Source: an uncultured Mycoplasmatota bacterium (GTDB lineage Bacteria; Bacillota_I; Bacilli_A; RF39; UBA660). Taken from it: a DNA stretch of 36,812 bases. The notes under the pieces are model-generated. The model had not been told where the DNA came from. It did not search any database and saw nothing but the letters and a program-made list of their open reading frames with translations. Of this stretch, positions 1 through 8,062 are shown piece after piece (position 1 is the first letter of the stretch; each line of letters starts with the position of its first letter). The position numbers and the translations under genes were made by a program. The stretch lies in assembly GCA_900546245.1 (NCBI GenBank), contig URBY01000011.1, positions 1 through 36,812 of the forward strand, given 5' to 3'.

Positions 1-2
1 AA

Positions 3-458
3 ATATATCCAGTAGGAAGTATATACATGAGTACAGAAGATGATACAGTAGAAAAAGTACAAAGTAAATTTGGAGGAATATGGGAAAAGTATGCACAAGG
101 TAGGACATTAATAGGAGAAGGAACAGGTACTGATAGTAATGGACTAGTTCAAACATTTACAAATAATTCTACTGGAGGAGAATATACACACAAGTTAACA
201 ATATCTGAAATGCCTAGTCATACACATCCACATAGTGAACATATTGTAGATGGTGATTATGGATATGTTCCAGCAGGATCACATATTGCATCTTTTGTTC
301 ATGCTCTATCATCAAACGATTCTAGAAATGGGGTGTTTACAGATAGAGGACCTACGGCTGTCGTCGACACTGGTCTTATAAGACAAAATGGTGGTTCAGA
401 ATCACATAATAATATTGAACCATACATAGTAACATATATGTATAAAAGGATTAATTAG
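3..458 (+). CDS. Phage tail-collar / baseplate-type protein, C-terminal part (5' truncated by window edge)
   Basis: The reading frame is open to the left edge. An ATG at 27 exists, but the residues before it read IYPVGSIYMS, the conserved opening of tail-collar and gp10-like C-terminal domains, so ATG 27 is internal and the gene starts outside the window. Further family marks are FGGIWEKYAQGRTLIGEGTG, a His-rich stretch SEMPSHTHPHSEH, and the ending NNIEPYIVTYMYKRIN. Proteins of this kind form receptor-binding or structural tips of phage tails and some surface structures. No other phage structural gene is visible, so it is either the last gene of a prophage to the left or a lone host copy. 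A terminator-like hairpin follows at once. Confidence 0.75.
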   Translation: MYPVGSIYMSTEDDTVEKVQSKFGGIWEKYAQGRTLIGEGTGTDSNGLVQTFTNNSTGGEYTHKLTISEMPSHTHPHSEHIVDGDYGYVPAGSHIASFVHALSSNDSRNGVFTDRGPTAVVDTGLIRQNGGSESHNNIEPYIVTYMYKRIN

Positions 459-496
459 GAAATTTCTATAAATTTAGGGGAATTTCTTTTTTTTTA
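459..496 (+). terminator. Rho-independent terminator after the tail-collar gene
   Basis: GAAATT and AATTTC frame a short AT-rich loop and are followed by a run of nine T. It sits directly behind the stop codon at 458 and before the helicase gene. Confidence 0.5.
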
Positions 497-511
497 GCGA
501 ATATAAAGTAT

Positions 512-2029
512 ATGAGATATATTAAAAATTTAATAAATAGAAGAAAAATAACAAAAGAAAATTTATTTAAAAGTAAAGAATTACTTGATAATGTAAATGG
601 TTATTCACTTGATAAAAAGCAAAGACTTGCGGTTATTGATTCTTCTGACAGCGCATTATTACTCGCAGGAGCGGGTTCAGGTAAAACTCTTACTATAGTT
701 GGTAAAATAAGATACTTAATAGAAATATTAAAAATAAAAAAAGAAGATATATTATGTATATCATTTACTAATGATTCTGTTAATAGTCTTAAAAATGCAT
801 TACTTAAAAATTATAACTATGATATAGATGTATTTACATTTCATAAACTTGCACTAAATATTTTGAAAGATAATAAAAATATTGTTAATATTGCTTCTAG
901 TGATGAACTTGATTATATTATAACTGAATATTTTTATTCAAATTTTTCAGGACTTAATATATTAGGAAAAAAGGAAGAATTTTATGAACTAAAAAAATTA
1001 ATAGGAACTTTTATTAATTTATTTAAATCAAATAATTATGATTACATAAAGTTTGATGAAATATTAAAAAAATTAAAATATGGAAATGATTATATTTTTA
1101 TAAAAATAGTAAGGGAAATATACCTTGAATATATGAGTGAATTAAAAAGTAAAAATGAAGTTGATTTTAATGATATGATAAATGATGCGATTAAGCTTCT
1201 AAATAAGGAAGGAAAAATTAAATCATATAAATACATAATTATTGATGAATGTCAAGATACATCTTTAACAAAATATAATTTGATAAAAACTATAAAAAAT
1301 AAAACTCAAGCAAAATTATTTTGTGTAGGAGATGATTTTCAGTCTATTTATAGGTTTACAGGTTGTAATTTAAATATATTTTTAAATTTTAATAAGTATT
1401 ATAAAAATTCTAGAATAATGAAAATAGAAAATACTTATAGAAATTGTAAAGATTTAATAAAAGTATCAGGTAATTTTATTATGAAAAATAATCATCAAAT
1501 GAGAAAAAAGTTAAAATCAAGTAAAAAACTTAAAAGGCCAATAAAAATAGTTTATTATAAAAGTATAAAAGATTCCTTTGAAAAATTAATACTTGATATA
1601 TATTCAGAAAATAATAATGGAATAATGGTTCTTGGAAGAAATAATAATGATATTTATAAATATTTAAATAGTAATTTTAGATTAGAAAATCAAAATATAA
1701 TTTATTTAAAAAATGAAAATATAAAAATAAGGTATTTAACAGTTCATAAATCAAAAGGATTAGAAGAAGAAAATGTAATAATTATTAATCTTGAAAATAA
1801 GATTAATGGTTTTCCAAGTAAGATAGAAAATAATGAAATATTAAAATATGTATTAAATGAAAATGATAATTATCCATATGAAGAAGAAAGAAGACTATTT
1901 TATGTTGCTTTAACTAGGACAAAAAACAATGTATATTTATTTGTAAATAAAAAGAATGAATCAATATTTGTAAAAGAAATAGTTAATAATTATAAATCTT
2001 ATATACAAATATTTAAAAATTATTTATAA
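512..2029 (+). CDS. UvrD/HelD-like superfamily 1 DNA helicase (short form)
   Basis: A 505-residue SF1A helicase. The sequence shows Walker A AGAGSGKT (residues 52-59), Walker B with IIIDECQDTS, motif III VGDDFQSIYRF, motif V LTVHKSKGLE and motif VI EEERRLFYVALTR. The QxR/Q motif (DKKQRLAV) just before Walker A and the compact size resemble helicase IV-like proteins more than full-length PcrA/UvrD (about 720 residues), so the 2B-type insertions must be short. Such enzymes unwind DNA with 3'-5' polarity during repair or recombination. The SD before ATG 512 is weak, but no better start lies downstream before the QxR motif. It is followed after 20 bases by uppS, suggesting one transcript. Confidence 0.85.
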   Translation: MRYIKNLINRRKITKENLFKSKELLDNVNGYSLDKKQRLAVIDSSDSALLLAGAGSGKTLTIVGKIRYLIEILKIKKEDILCISFTNDSVNSLKNALLKNYNYDIDVFTFHKLALNILKDNKNIVNIASSDELDYIITEYFYSNFSGLNILGKKEEFYELKKLIGTFINLFKSNNYDYIKFDEILKKLKYGNDYIFIKIVREIYLEYMSELKSKNEVDFNDMINDAIKLLNKEGKIKSYKYIIIDECQDTSLTKYNLIKTIKNKTQAKLFCVGDDFQSIYRFTGCNLNIFLNFNKYYKNSRIMKIENTYRNCKDLIKVSGNFIMKNNHQMRKKLKSSKKLKRPIKIVYYKSIKDSFEKLILDIYSENNNGIMVLGRNNNDIYKYLNSNFRLENQNIIYLKNENIKIRYLTVHKSKGLEEENVIIINLENKINGFPSKIENNEILKYVLNENDNYPYEEERRLFYVALTRTKNNVYLFVNKKNESIFVKEIVNNYKSYIQIFKNYL

Positions 2030-2049
2030 TTATTATAGAGGTGTATAAA

Positions 2050-2760
2050 ATGGATGAACTTAAAATTCCTAATCATGTTGCGATTATAATGGATGGCAAT
2101 GGTAGATGGGCAACAAATAGAGGTCTTAAAAGAAGTGATGGACATAAGGAAGGTAGTAAAACTTTAGAAAAGGTTGCAATTCACGCAATAAATAAAGGTG
2201 TTAAAGTTTTAAGTGTATACGCTTTTTCGACAGATAATTTTAAAAGAACTAAAGAAGAAGTAGATTACTTAATGAATTTATTTATTTTGATGTTTAAAAC
2301 TAAGTTTAAAGTAATAGATAAGGAAAATATAAAAGTAATATTTTCTGGAAGAAGAGAACCACTTAGTAAAAACGTATTAGATGCGATGGACTCAATTGTA
2401 AAGAAAACAGAAAATAATACCAAAGGTATACTAAATATATGTTTAAATTATGGTGGACAAGAAGAAATAATAGATGGTACAAAAAAAATAATAGATGATA
2501 TTAATAATGGCAAAATAAGTAAAGATGATATAACTAAAGAAAAATTTTATGAATATTTATATCAAGATTTACCACCAATTGATTTACTTATAAGAACTAG
2601 TGGTGAATATAGAGTAAGTAATTTTATGCTTTATCAAATGTCATATAGTGAATTTTATTTTACTAATACATTATTTCCAGATTTTGATGAAAATGAATTT
2701 GATAAGGCAATTGAATCATTTAATCATAGAGATAGAAGATTTGGTAAAAATTCTAAATAA
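2050..2760 (+). CDS. uppS: Isoprenyl transferase / undecaprenyl diphosphate synthase
   Basis: A 236-residue cis-prenyltransferase, the usual length. It condenses isopentenyl diphosphate onto farnesyl diphosphate to make the C55 carrier for peptidoglycan. Visible signatures are IIMDGNGRWA with the catalytic Asp at residue 15, the YAFSTDNF block, LNICLNYGGQEEI, and RTSGEYRVSNFMLYQ followed by SEFYFTNTLFPDF and HRDRRFG. A GTG nine bases upstream (2041) is in frame, but it is part of the SD GAGGTG that serves ATG 2050, so ATG 2050 is chosen. cdsA and dxr, its common neighbours, are absent; a lipid kinase follows instead. Confidence 0.95.
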   Translation: MDELKIPNHVAIIMDGNGRWATNRGLKRSDGHKEGSKTLEKVAIHAINKGVKVLSVYAFSTDNFKRTKEEVDYLMNLFILMFKTKFKVIDKENIKVIFSGRREPLSKNVLDAMDSIVKKTENNTKGILNICLNYGGQEEIIDGTKKIIDDINNGKISKDDITKEKFYEYLYQDLPPIDLLIRTSGEYRVSNFMLYQMSYSEFYFTNTLFPDFDENEFDKAIESFNHRDRRFGKNSK

Positions 2761-2857
2761 TTTAGTTTAAAAAGTGTCATATTTTGTATAATTTTATGTA
2801 AAATACGTGTATTTAATATAAAAATTTTATATAATATATTTATTAGGAGAGAGATAG

Positions 2858-3781
2858 ATGAAGAAATGCATCATGATTTATAATTTCAAAAGTGGAAAGA
2901 AAAAAGATGATCAATTTTTAGATATAGTAAGTAAAATCTTAAAAGAGTATGATTATGATTTAGAAGTAAAATATACTAAGAAAAAAGGACATGCATCAAA
3001 GATTATAAAAGAATTACCTGATAATGTAGATCTTGTTATATCTGCCGGTGGAGATGGAACATATAATGAAGTTGTTTCTGGTGATTTAAAAAGAGAAAAC
3101 AAACTTTTAATCGCAAATTTACCACTTGGTACTACAAATGATGTTGGTACCATGTATGGATATAATGGCAATTTAGAAGAATATTTAAGATCACTTCTAG
3201 ATGGTGATATAAAGAATATTGATGTATGTAAAATAAATAATAGAGCATTTGTATATTTTGGTGGTATTGGTAGTTTTGTTAATGTAACATATGATACACC
3301 AAGAAAGTTAAAAGAAAAGTATGGAAGAAGTGCATATATAATATATGCTTTGAAACAATTCGCTGGTAAACTTAAAATCTATAATATAAAATATGAAATT
3401 AATGATAAGAAATATGAAGGCAAGTATTCATTTATATTCATTACAAATAGTTCATCAGTTGCGGGAATAAATAATATTTATCCTGATGTTAAACTTGATG
3501 ATAATAAATTCGAAGTGCTTTTATGTGATATAAAATCGAAATTTGAATTAATAAGAAAAATATCTATGTTAAAAAGGATGGATATAAGAAATATACCAGG
3601 TATTGAATATTATGAAACAAATAATATTAAGATTGAATTTGATAAAGTTCCAAGTGATTCATGGTGTTTAGATGGTGAAGAAATGAAGCATAATACAAAG
3701 ACATTTAAATTTGGAATATCAAAAGAAATAAATGTATTAATGCCAAAGAAAAATATAGATAAGTTATTTGTACAGGAGTAG
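2858..3781 (+). CDS. Diacylglycerol/lipid kinase, DagK-YegS-BmrU family
   Basis: A 307-residue lipid kinase. The nucleotide-binding loop ISAGGDGTYNEV (GGDGT at residues 64-68) and the LPLGTTND block (residues 88-95) are diagnostic of the DagK catalytic domain; the C-terminal beta domain carries SWCLDGEE, the typical DGE metal-site motif. It phosphorylates diacylglycerol or a related lipid on the cytoplasmic face. The SD AGGAGAG precedes ATG 2858 and a TATAAT lies at 2830-2835 without a clear -35. Three bases separate it from the next gene, so the pair is very likely cotranscribed and ends at the terminator at 4428. Substrate cannot be told from sequence. Confidence 0.9.
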   Translation: MKKCIMIYNFKSGKKKDDQFLDIVSKILKEYDYDLEVKYTKKKGHASKIIKELPDNVDLVISAGGDGTYNEVVSGDLKRENKLLIANLPLGTTNDVGTMYGYNGNLEEYLRSLLDGDIKNIDVCKINNRAFVYFGGIGSFVNVTYDTPRKLKEKYGRSAYIIYALKQFAGKLKIYNIKYEINDKKYEGKYSFIFITNSSSVAGINNIYPDVKLDDNKFEVLLCDIKSKFELIRKISMLKRMDIRNIPGIEYYETNNIKIEFDKVPSDSWCLDGEEMKHNTKTFKFGISKEINVLMPKKNIDKLFVQE

Positions 3782-3784
3782 TAT

Positions 3785-4429
3785 ATGAATTATGATATTA
3801 GAATATTATTTTTGCTCTTTTTAATGTATTCATTTACAGGATGGGCAATTGAAGTAATAGGTAAATTAATTGAAAAAGGAAAATTTGTAAATAGGGGATT
3901 TTTAGTAGGTCCATATTGCCCAATATATGGAGTTGGAAGTATCCTAATGATTATATTATTAAATAGATATATAAATGATCCACCAACTTTATTTATTATG
4001 AGTATTTTACTATTTTCAGTTCTTGAATATTCAACAAGTTATTTTATGGAAAAAATATTTAAAATTAGATGGTGGGATTATACTAGAAGAAAATTTAATA
4101 TTAATGGAAGAATATGTCTTGAAACAATGATTCCATTCGGATGTGGTGGAATGTTTATTATGTATGTTGTAAATCCATTTTTTCTAAAATTATTGTCTCA
4201 TATTCCAAGTACAGCATTAACTATTATTTCAATAGTACTAGCATTAGTATTTGTATTTGATTTATGTATGTCTACAAAAGTAATATTTAATTTAAAATCA
4301 ACTGTAAGAAATATAAAAAAGGATGCAACAGAGGAAATAACTGCAAAAGTAAAAGACTTTATAATGAATAATGCTAAATATGCAAAAAAGAGACTTGTTA
4401 AAGCATTCCCTAAGTTAAAGATTAAATAG
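3785..4429 (+). CDS. Putative ABC-transporter-type membrane protein, CmpB family
   Basis: A 214-residue polytopic membrane protein with about five hydrophobic segments. The blocks YSFTGWAIEVIGK, KGKFVNRGFLVGPYCPIYGVG and the later WWDYTRRKFNINGRICLE are typical of the CmpB family (often labelled putative ABC transporter permease). No ATPase partner is next to it, so a true transport role is not shown. The C-terminus (about residues 170-214) is a basic, soluble tail with probable helical character. It sits three bases after the lipid kinase and is closed by a terminator. Confidence 0.75.
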   Translation: MNYDIRILFLLFLMYSFTGWAIEVIGKLIEKGKFVNRGFLVGPYCPIYGVGSILMIILLNRYINDPPTLFIMSILLFSVLEYSTSYFMEKIFKIRWWDYTRRKFNINGRICLETMIPFGCGGMFIMYVVNPFFLKLLSHIPSTALTIISIVLALVFVFDLCMSTKVIFNLKSTVRNIKKDATEEITAKVKDFIMNNAKYAKKRLVKAFPKLKIK

Positions 4430-4457
4430 GTTATATATGTATAATCTATTTTTTTTT
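4428..4457 (+). terminator. Rho-independent terminator of the lipid kinase-CmpB operon
   Basis: AGGTTATA (4428-4435) pairs with TATAATCT (4440-4447) around the loop TATG and is followed by nine T. The stem overlaps the stop codon of the CmpB gene. Confidence 0.75.
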
Positions 4458-4483
4458 GAAAAAAATATAATAGGTGATAAATA

Positions 4484-5941
4484 ATGAATCAGTCTTTATG
4501 GAAAAAAATTAAAAAAAATAACGAATATCATGATTTTAAAAAAGATGTTGATGTTTTAATAATAGGCGCAGGTTTATCTGGTATAAATACTGCATATTTC
4601 TTAAAAGATTCTAATTTAAAAGTATGCTTGATAGATGACGGAAAAATAGGTAATGGTGCGAGCGCTTATACAACAGGAAAATTAACATATCTTCAAAGTG
4701 ATATATTAACCAAAATTCAAAATATATATGATTATGAAACCGCAAAAAAATATTTAGATTCTCAAATATACGCAATAAATTTAATTTGTAATATCATAAA
4801 TGAAAATAATATAGATTGTGACTTAACAAAAAATGATTCATATGTATTTACAACATGTGACTCTAATAAATATATAATTGATAAAATATATAATTTTCTT
4901 AAAAAGTCAGATATAAAATCAGAATTAAAAAATAAATTACCAATTGATATTCCTTGTAAATATTCGTTAAAAGTAAGTGATACATACGTATTTAATCCTG
5001 TTAAATACATGTATTCTTTATGTGAAATAATAAAAGAAAAGATAAATATTTGTGAAAATGTTAGAGCGCTTAATATACAAAAAGATAATGATAAATACAC
5101 CATAAATACTACTAAGGGAAGTGTTAAAGCAAAATATGTAGTAGTAACAACACAATATCCATTTTTTATTTGTCCAGGCTTAATACCATTTAAAACACAT
5201 GTAGAAAAATCACATGTAGTTTCATCTAAAATAGATAAAATAGAAAATTTTAATGCTATAAATGTAGATGATGAAGTTTACTCAATTAGGTATTATAAAG
5301 ATGGTGACTCATATATAATTTTTTCATCGGAAAGCTATAAAATGTCTAATCATATAAATTATGAAGAAAGACAAAATGAACTAGATAATAAATTTAAAAA
5401 ATTATTTAATTTAGATGTTAATTACAAATGGAGTACTCATGATTTAATATCAAACGATTATTTACCAATTATTGGTGAAGTAGAAGATAGTTTTTTTATA
5501 AGTACTGCATTTAATAAATGGGGAATGACAAATAGTGTATTATCAGGCAAAATATTATCTGATTTAATCTTAAAAAAAGATAATGATTTTTCTAAGTTAT
5601 TTATGCCAAACAGAAAAATTACATTAGAGAGAAGTATAAATTTTATAAAAGATACTTTAAATATAACAAAAATATTTGTTGCGACAAAAATAAATAAAAA
5701 TAAAAGTTTTTATACTGATAGGGTTAAATTTATAAATATTAATGGAAAAAATTATGGAGTATATATAGATGAAAATAACCAAAAACATGTTATTAGAAAT
5801 TTATGTCCACATATGAAATGTAGCCTTTTATTTAATTTTATGGATAAAACTTGGGATTGTCCTTGTCATGGTTCAAAATTTGATATTGATGGCAATGTTA
5901 TTAAAGGCCCAAGTGTATATGACATAAAAAAAGATGTTTAA
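4484..5941 (+). CDS. FAD-dependent oxidoreductase with C-terminal Rieske [2Fe-2S] domain
   Basis: A 485-residue two-domain protein. The N-terminal DAO-type flavoprotein starts with LIIGAGLSGINTAYF (GxGxxG at residues 28-33), and a GASAYTTGKLTYLQ block marks the FAD site. The C-terminal Rieske domain has ligands C441, H443, C459 and H462 (CPH, fifteen residues after the His, then CPCH). The same architecture occurs in Bacillus YhfW-like proteins; the electron donor and substrate are unknown. SD TAGGTGAT lies upstream of ATG 4484. It is followed by TspO and DUF421 genes with small gaps, so a membrane or redox-stress theme is possible but unproved. Confidence 0.88.
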   Translation: MNQSLWKKIKKNNEYHDFKKDVDVLIIGAGLSGINTAYFLKDSNLKVCLIDDGKIGNGASAYTTGKLTYLQSDILTKIQNIYDYETAKKYLDSQIYAINLICNIINENNIDCDLTKNDSYVFTTCDSNKYIIDKIYNFLKKSDIKSELKNKLPIDIPCKYSLKVSDTYVFNPVKYMYSLCEIIKEKINICENVRALNIQKDNDKYTINTTKGSVKAKYVVVTTQYPFFICPGLIPFKTHVEKSHVVSSKIDKIENFNAINVDDEVYSIRYYKDGDSYIIFSSESYKMSNHINYEERQNELDNKFKKLFNLDVNYKWSTHDLISNDYLPIIGEVEDSFFISTAFNKWGMTNSVLSGKILSDLILKKDNDFSKLFMPNRKITLERSINFIKDTLNITKIFVATKINKNKSFYTDRVKFININGKNYGVYIDENNQKHVIRNLCPHMKCSLLFNFMDKTWDCPCHGSKFDIDGNVIKGPSVYDIKKDV

Positions 5942-5966
5942 AATATTATTAAAGTAGGAGGAAAAT

Positions 5967-6434
5967 ATGAAAAAAATAGATATAAAAAAATTAATATTTT
6001 ATATATTAATAACATACTTAATTGGTGTGCTTCCAAGTATATTTGTATTTGAAAGTATGAGTACATATAACACTTTAAATAAACCACCACTATCGCCACC
6101 ATCAATTTTATTTTCTATTTTGTGGCCAATATTTTATTTACTTATGGGAATATCTATTTATATTATTATGCAGTCTAAAAGAAAACTCAAAAAAAATGCA
6201 AGAATAATATATTATATACAACTTATTACAAATGTGCTTTGGGTACCAATTTTCTTTGGATTTAAAGAATACTTTTTTTCATTTCTTTGGATACTTATGC
6301 TTATTGTTTTAGTTATTACAATGATATCAATTTTTTATAAAATAAGTAAAAAATCAGCATATATTCAGATACCATATTTATTATGGTTATTATTCGTATC
6401 ATATTTAAATTTTGGTGTATTTGTATTAAATTAG
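5967..6434 (+). CDS. tspO: TspO/MBR family membrane protein
   Basis: A 155-residue protein of the translocator/peripheral benzodiazepine receptor family with five hydrophobic helices. Recognisable parts are YNTLNKPPLSPPSILFSILW in the first loop and helix 2, and PYLLWLLFVSYLNFGVF in helix 5. Family members bind porphyrins or tryptophan-related ligands in the membrane and have regulatory or photooxidative roles. SD AGTAGGAGGA precedes ATG 5967. The tryptophan content is lower than in classical members, as expected for AT-rich DNA. The gene is 25 bases after the FAD/Rieske gene, so it is likely in the same transcript. Confidence 0.9.
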   Translation: MKKIDIKKLIFYILITYLIGVLPSIFVFESMSTYNTLNKPPLSPPSILFSILWPIFYLLMGISIYIIMQSKRKLKKNARIIYYIQLITNVLWVPIFFGFKEYFFSFLWILMLIVLVITMISIFYKISKKSAYIQIPYLLWLLFVSYLNFGVFVLN

Positions 6435-6435
6435 A

Positions 6436-6479
6436 AAATAAATCCATACTAATTTCAGGTGATTAATATGGATTTATTT
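6436..6479 (+). promoter_or_regulatory. Perfect hairpin enclosing the start codon of the DUF421 gene
   Basis: AAATAAATCCAT at 6436-6447 is the exact reverse complement of ATGGATTTATTT at 6468-6479, and one more A-T pair closes it inside. The second arm begins with the ATG start codon, and the SD AGGTGAT lies in the loop. There is no T-run after it, so it is not a terminator of tspO. In mRNA it would hide the start codon; control by temperature or by upstream translation is inference. Confidence 0.5.
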
Positions 6480-7187
6480 AAAATTGATACTTTTGAGGTT
6501 GTAGTAAGATGCGTTATTGCAATGACAACTTTATTTTTTATGACAAAATTACTAGGTAAGAAACAAGTTTCGGAACTTAGTTTATTTGATTATGTGGTTG
6601 GAATATCTATTGGTAATTTTGCATCTGAAATGGCTATTAATTTAGAAGCGAAATTTTTTAATGCAATGCTTGCGATTGTTGTATTTGGTATTCTTGCCTA
6701 TATAATATCTATACTTACATTAAAAAGTTTAAAACTTAGAAAATTCTTTATAGGTTCACCTACGATATTACTAGAACATGGTAATTTAATTTATAAAAAT
6801 ATGAAAAAAAGTATGATTGATGTTAATGATATTTTAAGTCAAGCTAGAGAAATGGGATATTTTGATATTAGTGAAGTAGAATTTGCTATTTTAGAAGCAA
6901 ATGGTAAAATTAGTTTTTTACCAAAAGGTGAATATAAGAATATAAATATTAAAGATATGAATTTAAAGATAGAAAAACAAGGATTATGTGCTAATGTAAT
7001 AATTGATGGTAATATAATGAATGATAATTTAATTAATATAGGAAAAAATGAAAAATGGCTTTTACATGAGTTAGATGTTAAAGGAAAAAATGTAAGTGAT
7101 ATATTACTTGCAACTGTTGATATAAATGATAAACTTGTCATATTTGATAGAAGAAAAGATATTGATTCAAAAAAAGTATTAGAATAG
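6468..7187 (+). CDS. DUF421 (YetF/YcaP-type) membrane protein
   Basis: A 239-residue protein with two or three N-terminal membrane helices followed by a soluble domain. The stretch MTKLLGKKQVSELSLFDYVV and then GISIGNFASEMAI is the hallmark of DUF421 proteins; the soluble part contains GSPTILLEHGNLIYKNMKKS and FLPKGEY, also family-typical. The function is not established. A GTG at 6459 is in frame but is part of the SD, so ATG 6468 is used. A 13-base-pair hairpin covers that start codon. The gene ends without an obvious terminator, and a strong promoter for the next gene begins two bases after the stop. Confidence 0.88.
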   Translation: MDLFKIDTFEVVVRCVIAMTTLFFMTKLLGKKQVSELSLFDYVVGISIGNFASEMAINLEAKFFNAMLAIVVFGILAYIISILTLKSLKLRKFFIGSPTILLEHGNLIYKNMKKSMIDVNDILSQAREMGYFDISEVEFAILEANGKISFLPKGEYKNINIKDMNLKIEKQGLCANVIIDGNIMNDNLINIGKNEKWLLHELDVKGKNVSDILLATVDINDKLVIFDRRKDIDSKKVLE

Positions 7188-7188
7188 T

Positions 7189-7217
7189 TTGACTGTAGGT
7201 TATTTTTCTGTTAAAAT
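7189..7217 (+). promoter_or_regulatory. Sigma-A-type promoter for the kinase-like gene
   Basis: TTGACT at 7189-7194, a 17-base spacer, and TAAAAT at 7212-7217 with an extended TG at 7209-7210. Confidence 0.75.
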
Positions 7218-7241
7218 ACTTAGTCAAAAGAAGGAAAAGAT

Positions 7242-8015
7242 ATGAATAAAATAAATTACCAAGATATTGATTTTAATGAACTAATAAAGTTAAATATAGA
7301 AAGCTCTGAAAGTATTATATATGTTGATAAAAAAAGAAAAAGATTATATAAAATATTTAAAACAAATGATATAGGGGAATTGCTTATTAAATCAGAAAAA
7401 TTAGATATGTTAGTTCAAAAAAAACATATAAAAAGAATGATTGTTCCTGATACAAAAATAATAGATTGTGGTAATTTTATTGGTAGTGTTGAAGAATATA
7501 TTAATGGAGTAGATCTTAGTGATATATTTAAAAAATATAATAATATAAATGATATCATGGGTATATTTATAAAGTCTTCTATTGCATTAGAAGAAATTCA
7601 TAAAGAAGAAATTGTTGTCGCAGATGTACATGCTGGAAACATCAGAATTGATGAAAAAGGTAATCCATATTATTTAGATGCTTTATCTTGCTGTATTGGA
7701 GATAAAGAAAATGATATGATTTCTTGTTTATTATATGATTATTTTAAAGAAAAAGGTATTCAGATTCAAAAGGTAACTAAAGAAATGGACAAGTTATCAT
7801 TTATGTTAATGATATATACGCTTTTATGTCAAAATATGTTTGATGAAAATAAAAAATTAGATTTTAATAGTAGATTTGAAAGATTAAAATATTTAAAAAA
7901 ATTACTTGGTATATTTGAATTAGTAGAATCATCAGAAGAAAATATTGATATACCTTATTTTCATGAAATAATAAAACTAAATCATACAAAAAAATATAAA
8001 AAAGAAATGCACTAA
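7242..8015 (+). CDS. Protein kinase-like protein (small, atypical)
   Basis: A 257-residue protein with a degenerate protein-kinase fold. The catalytic-loop equivalent reads VVADVHAGNIRI (Asp128, Asn133) and a metal-binding Asp equivalent is D146 in PYYLDALSC. An acidic region EEYINGVDLSDIF (about 84-96) resembles the kinase hinge. Lys residues around 31-40 (KKRKRLYKIFK) may supply the ATP lysine; a glycine-rich loop is not evident. Similar Firmicute proteins are annotated as serine/threonine or lipopolysaccharide kinase-like. The substrate is unknown. It has its own promoter (7189-7217) and SD AAGGA before ATG 7242. Confidence 0.6.
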   Translation: MNKINYQDIDFNELIKLNIESSESIIYVDKKRKRLYKIFKTNDIGELLIKSEKLDMLVQKKHIKRMIVPDTKIIDCGNFIGSVEEYINGVDLSDIFKKYNNINDIMGIFIKSSIALEEIHKEEIVVADVHAGNIRIDEKGNPYYLDALSCCIGDKENDMISCLLYDYFKEKGIQIQKVTKEMDKLSFMLMIYTLLCQNMFDENKKLDFNSRFERLKYLKKLLGIFELVESSEENIDIPYFHEIIKLNHTKKYKKEMH

Positions 8016-8037
8016 TATAGGCGTATTTTTTTTGTTA

Positions 8038-8046
8038 TGTTATAAT
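8038..8046 (+). promoter_or_regulatory. Extended -10 element before addB
   Basis: TG at 8038-8039, one base, then TATAAT at 8041-8046. The -35 region is poor. Transcripts would start near 8053, almost on the SD, giving a very short leader. Confidence 0.45.
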
Positions 8047-8062
8047 TAAAAAGGTGAATGAT

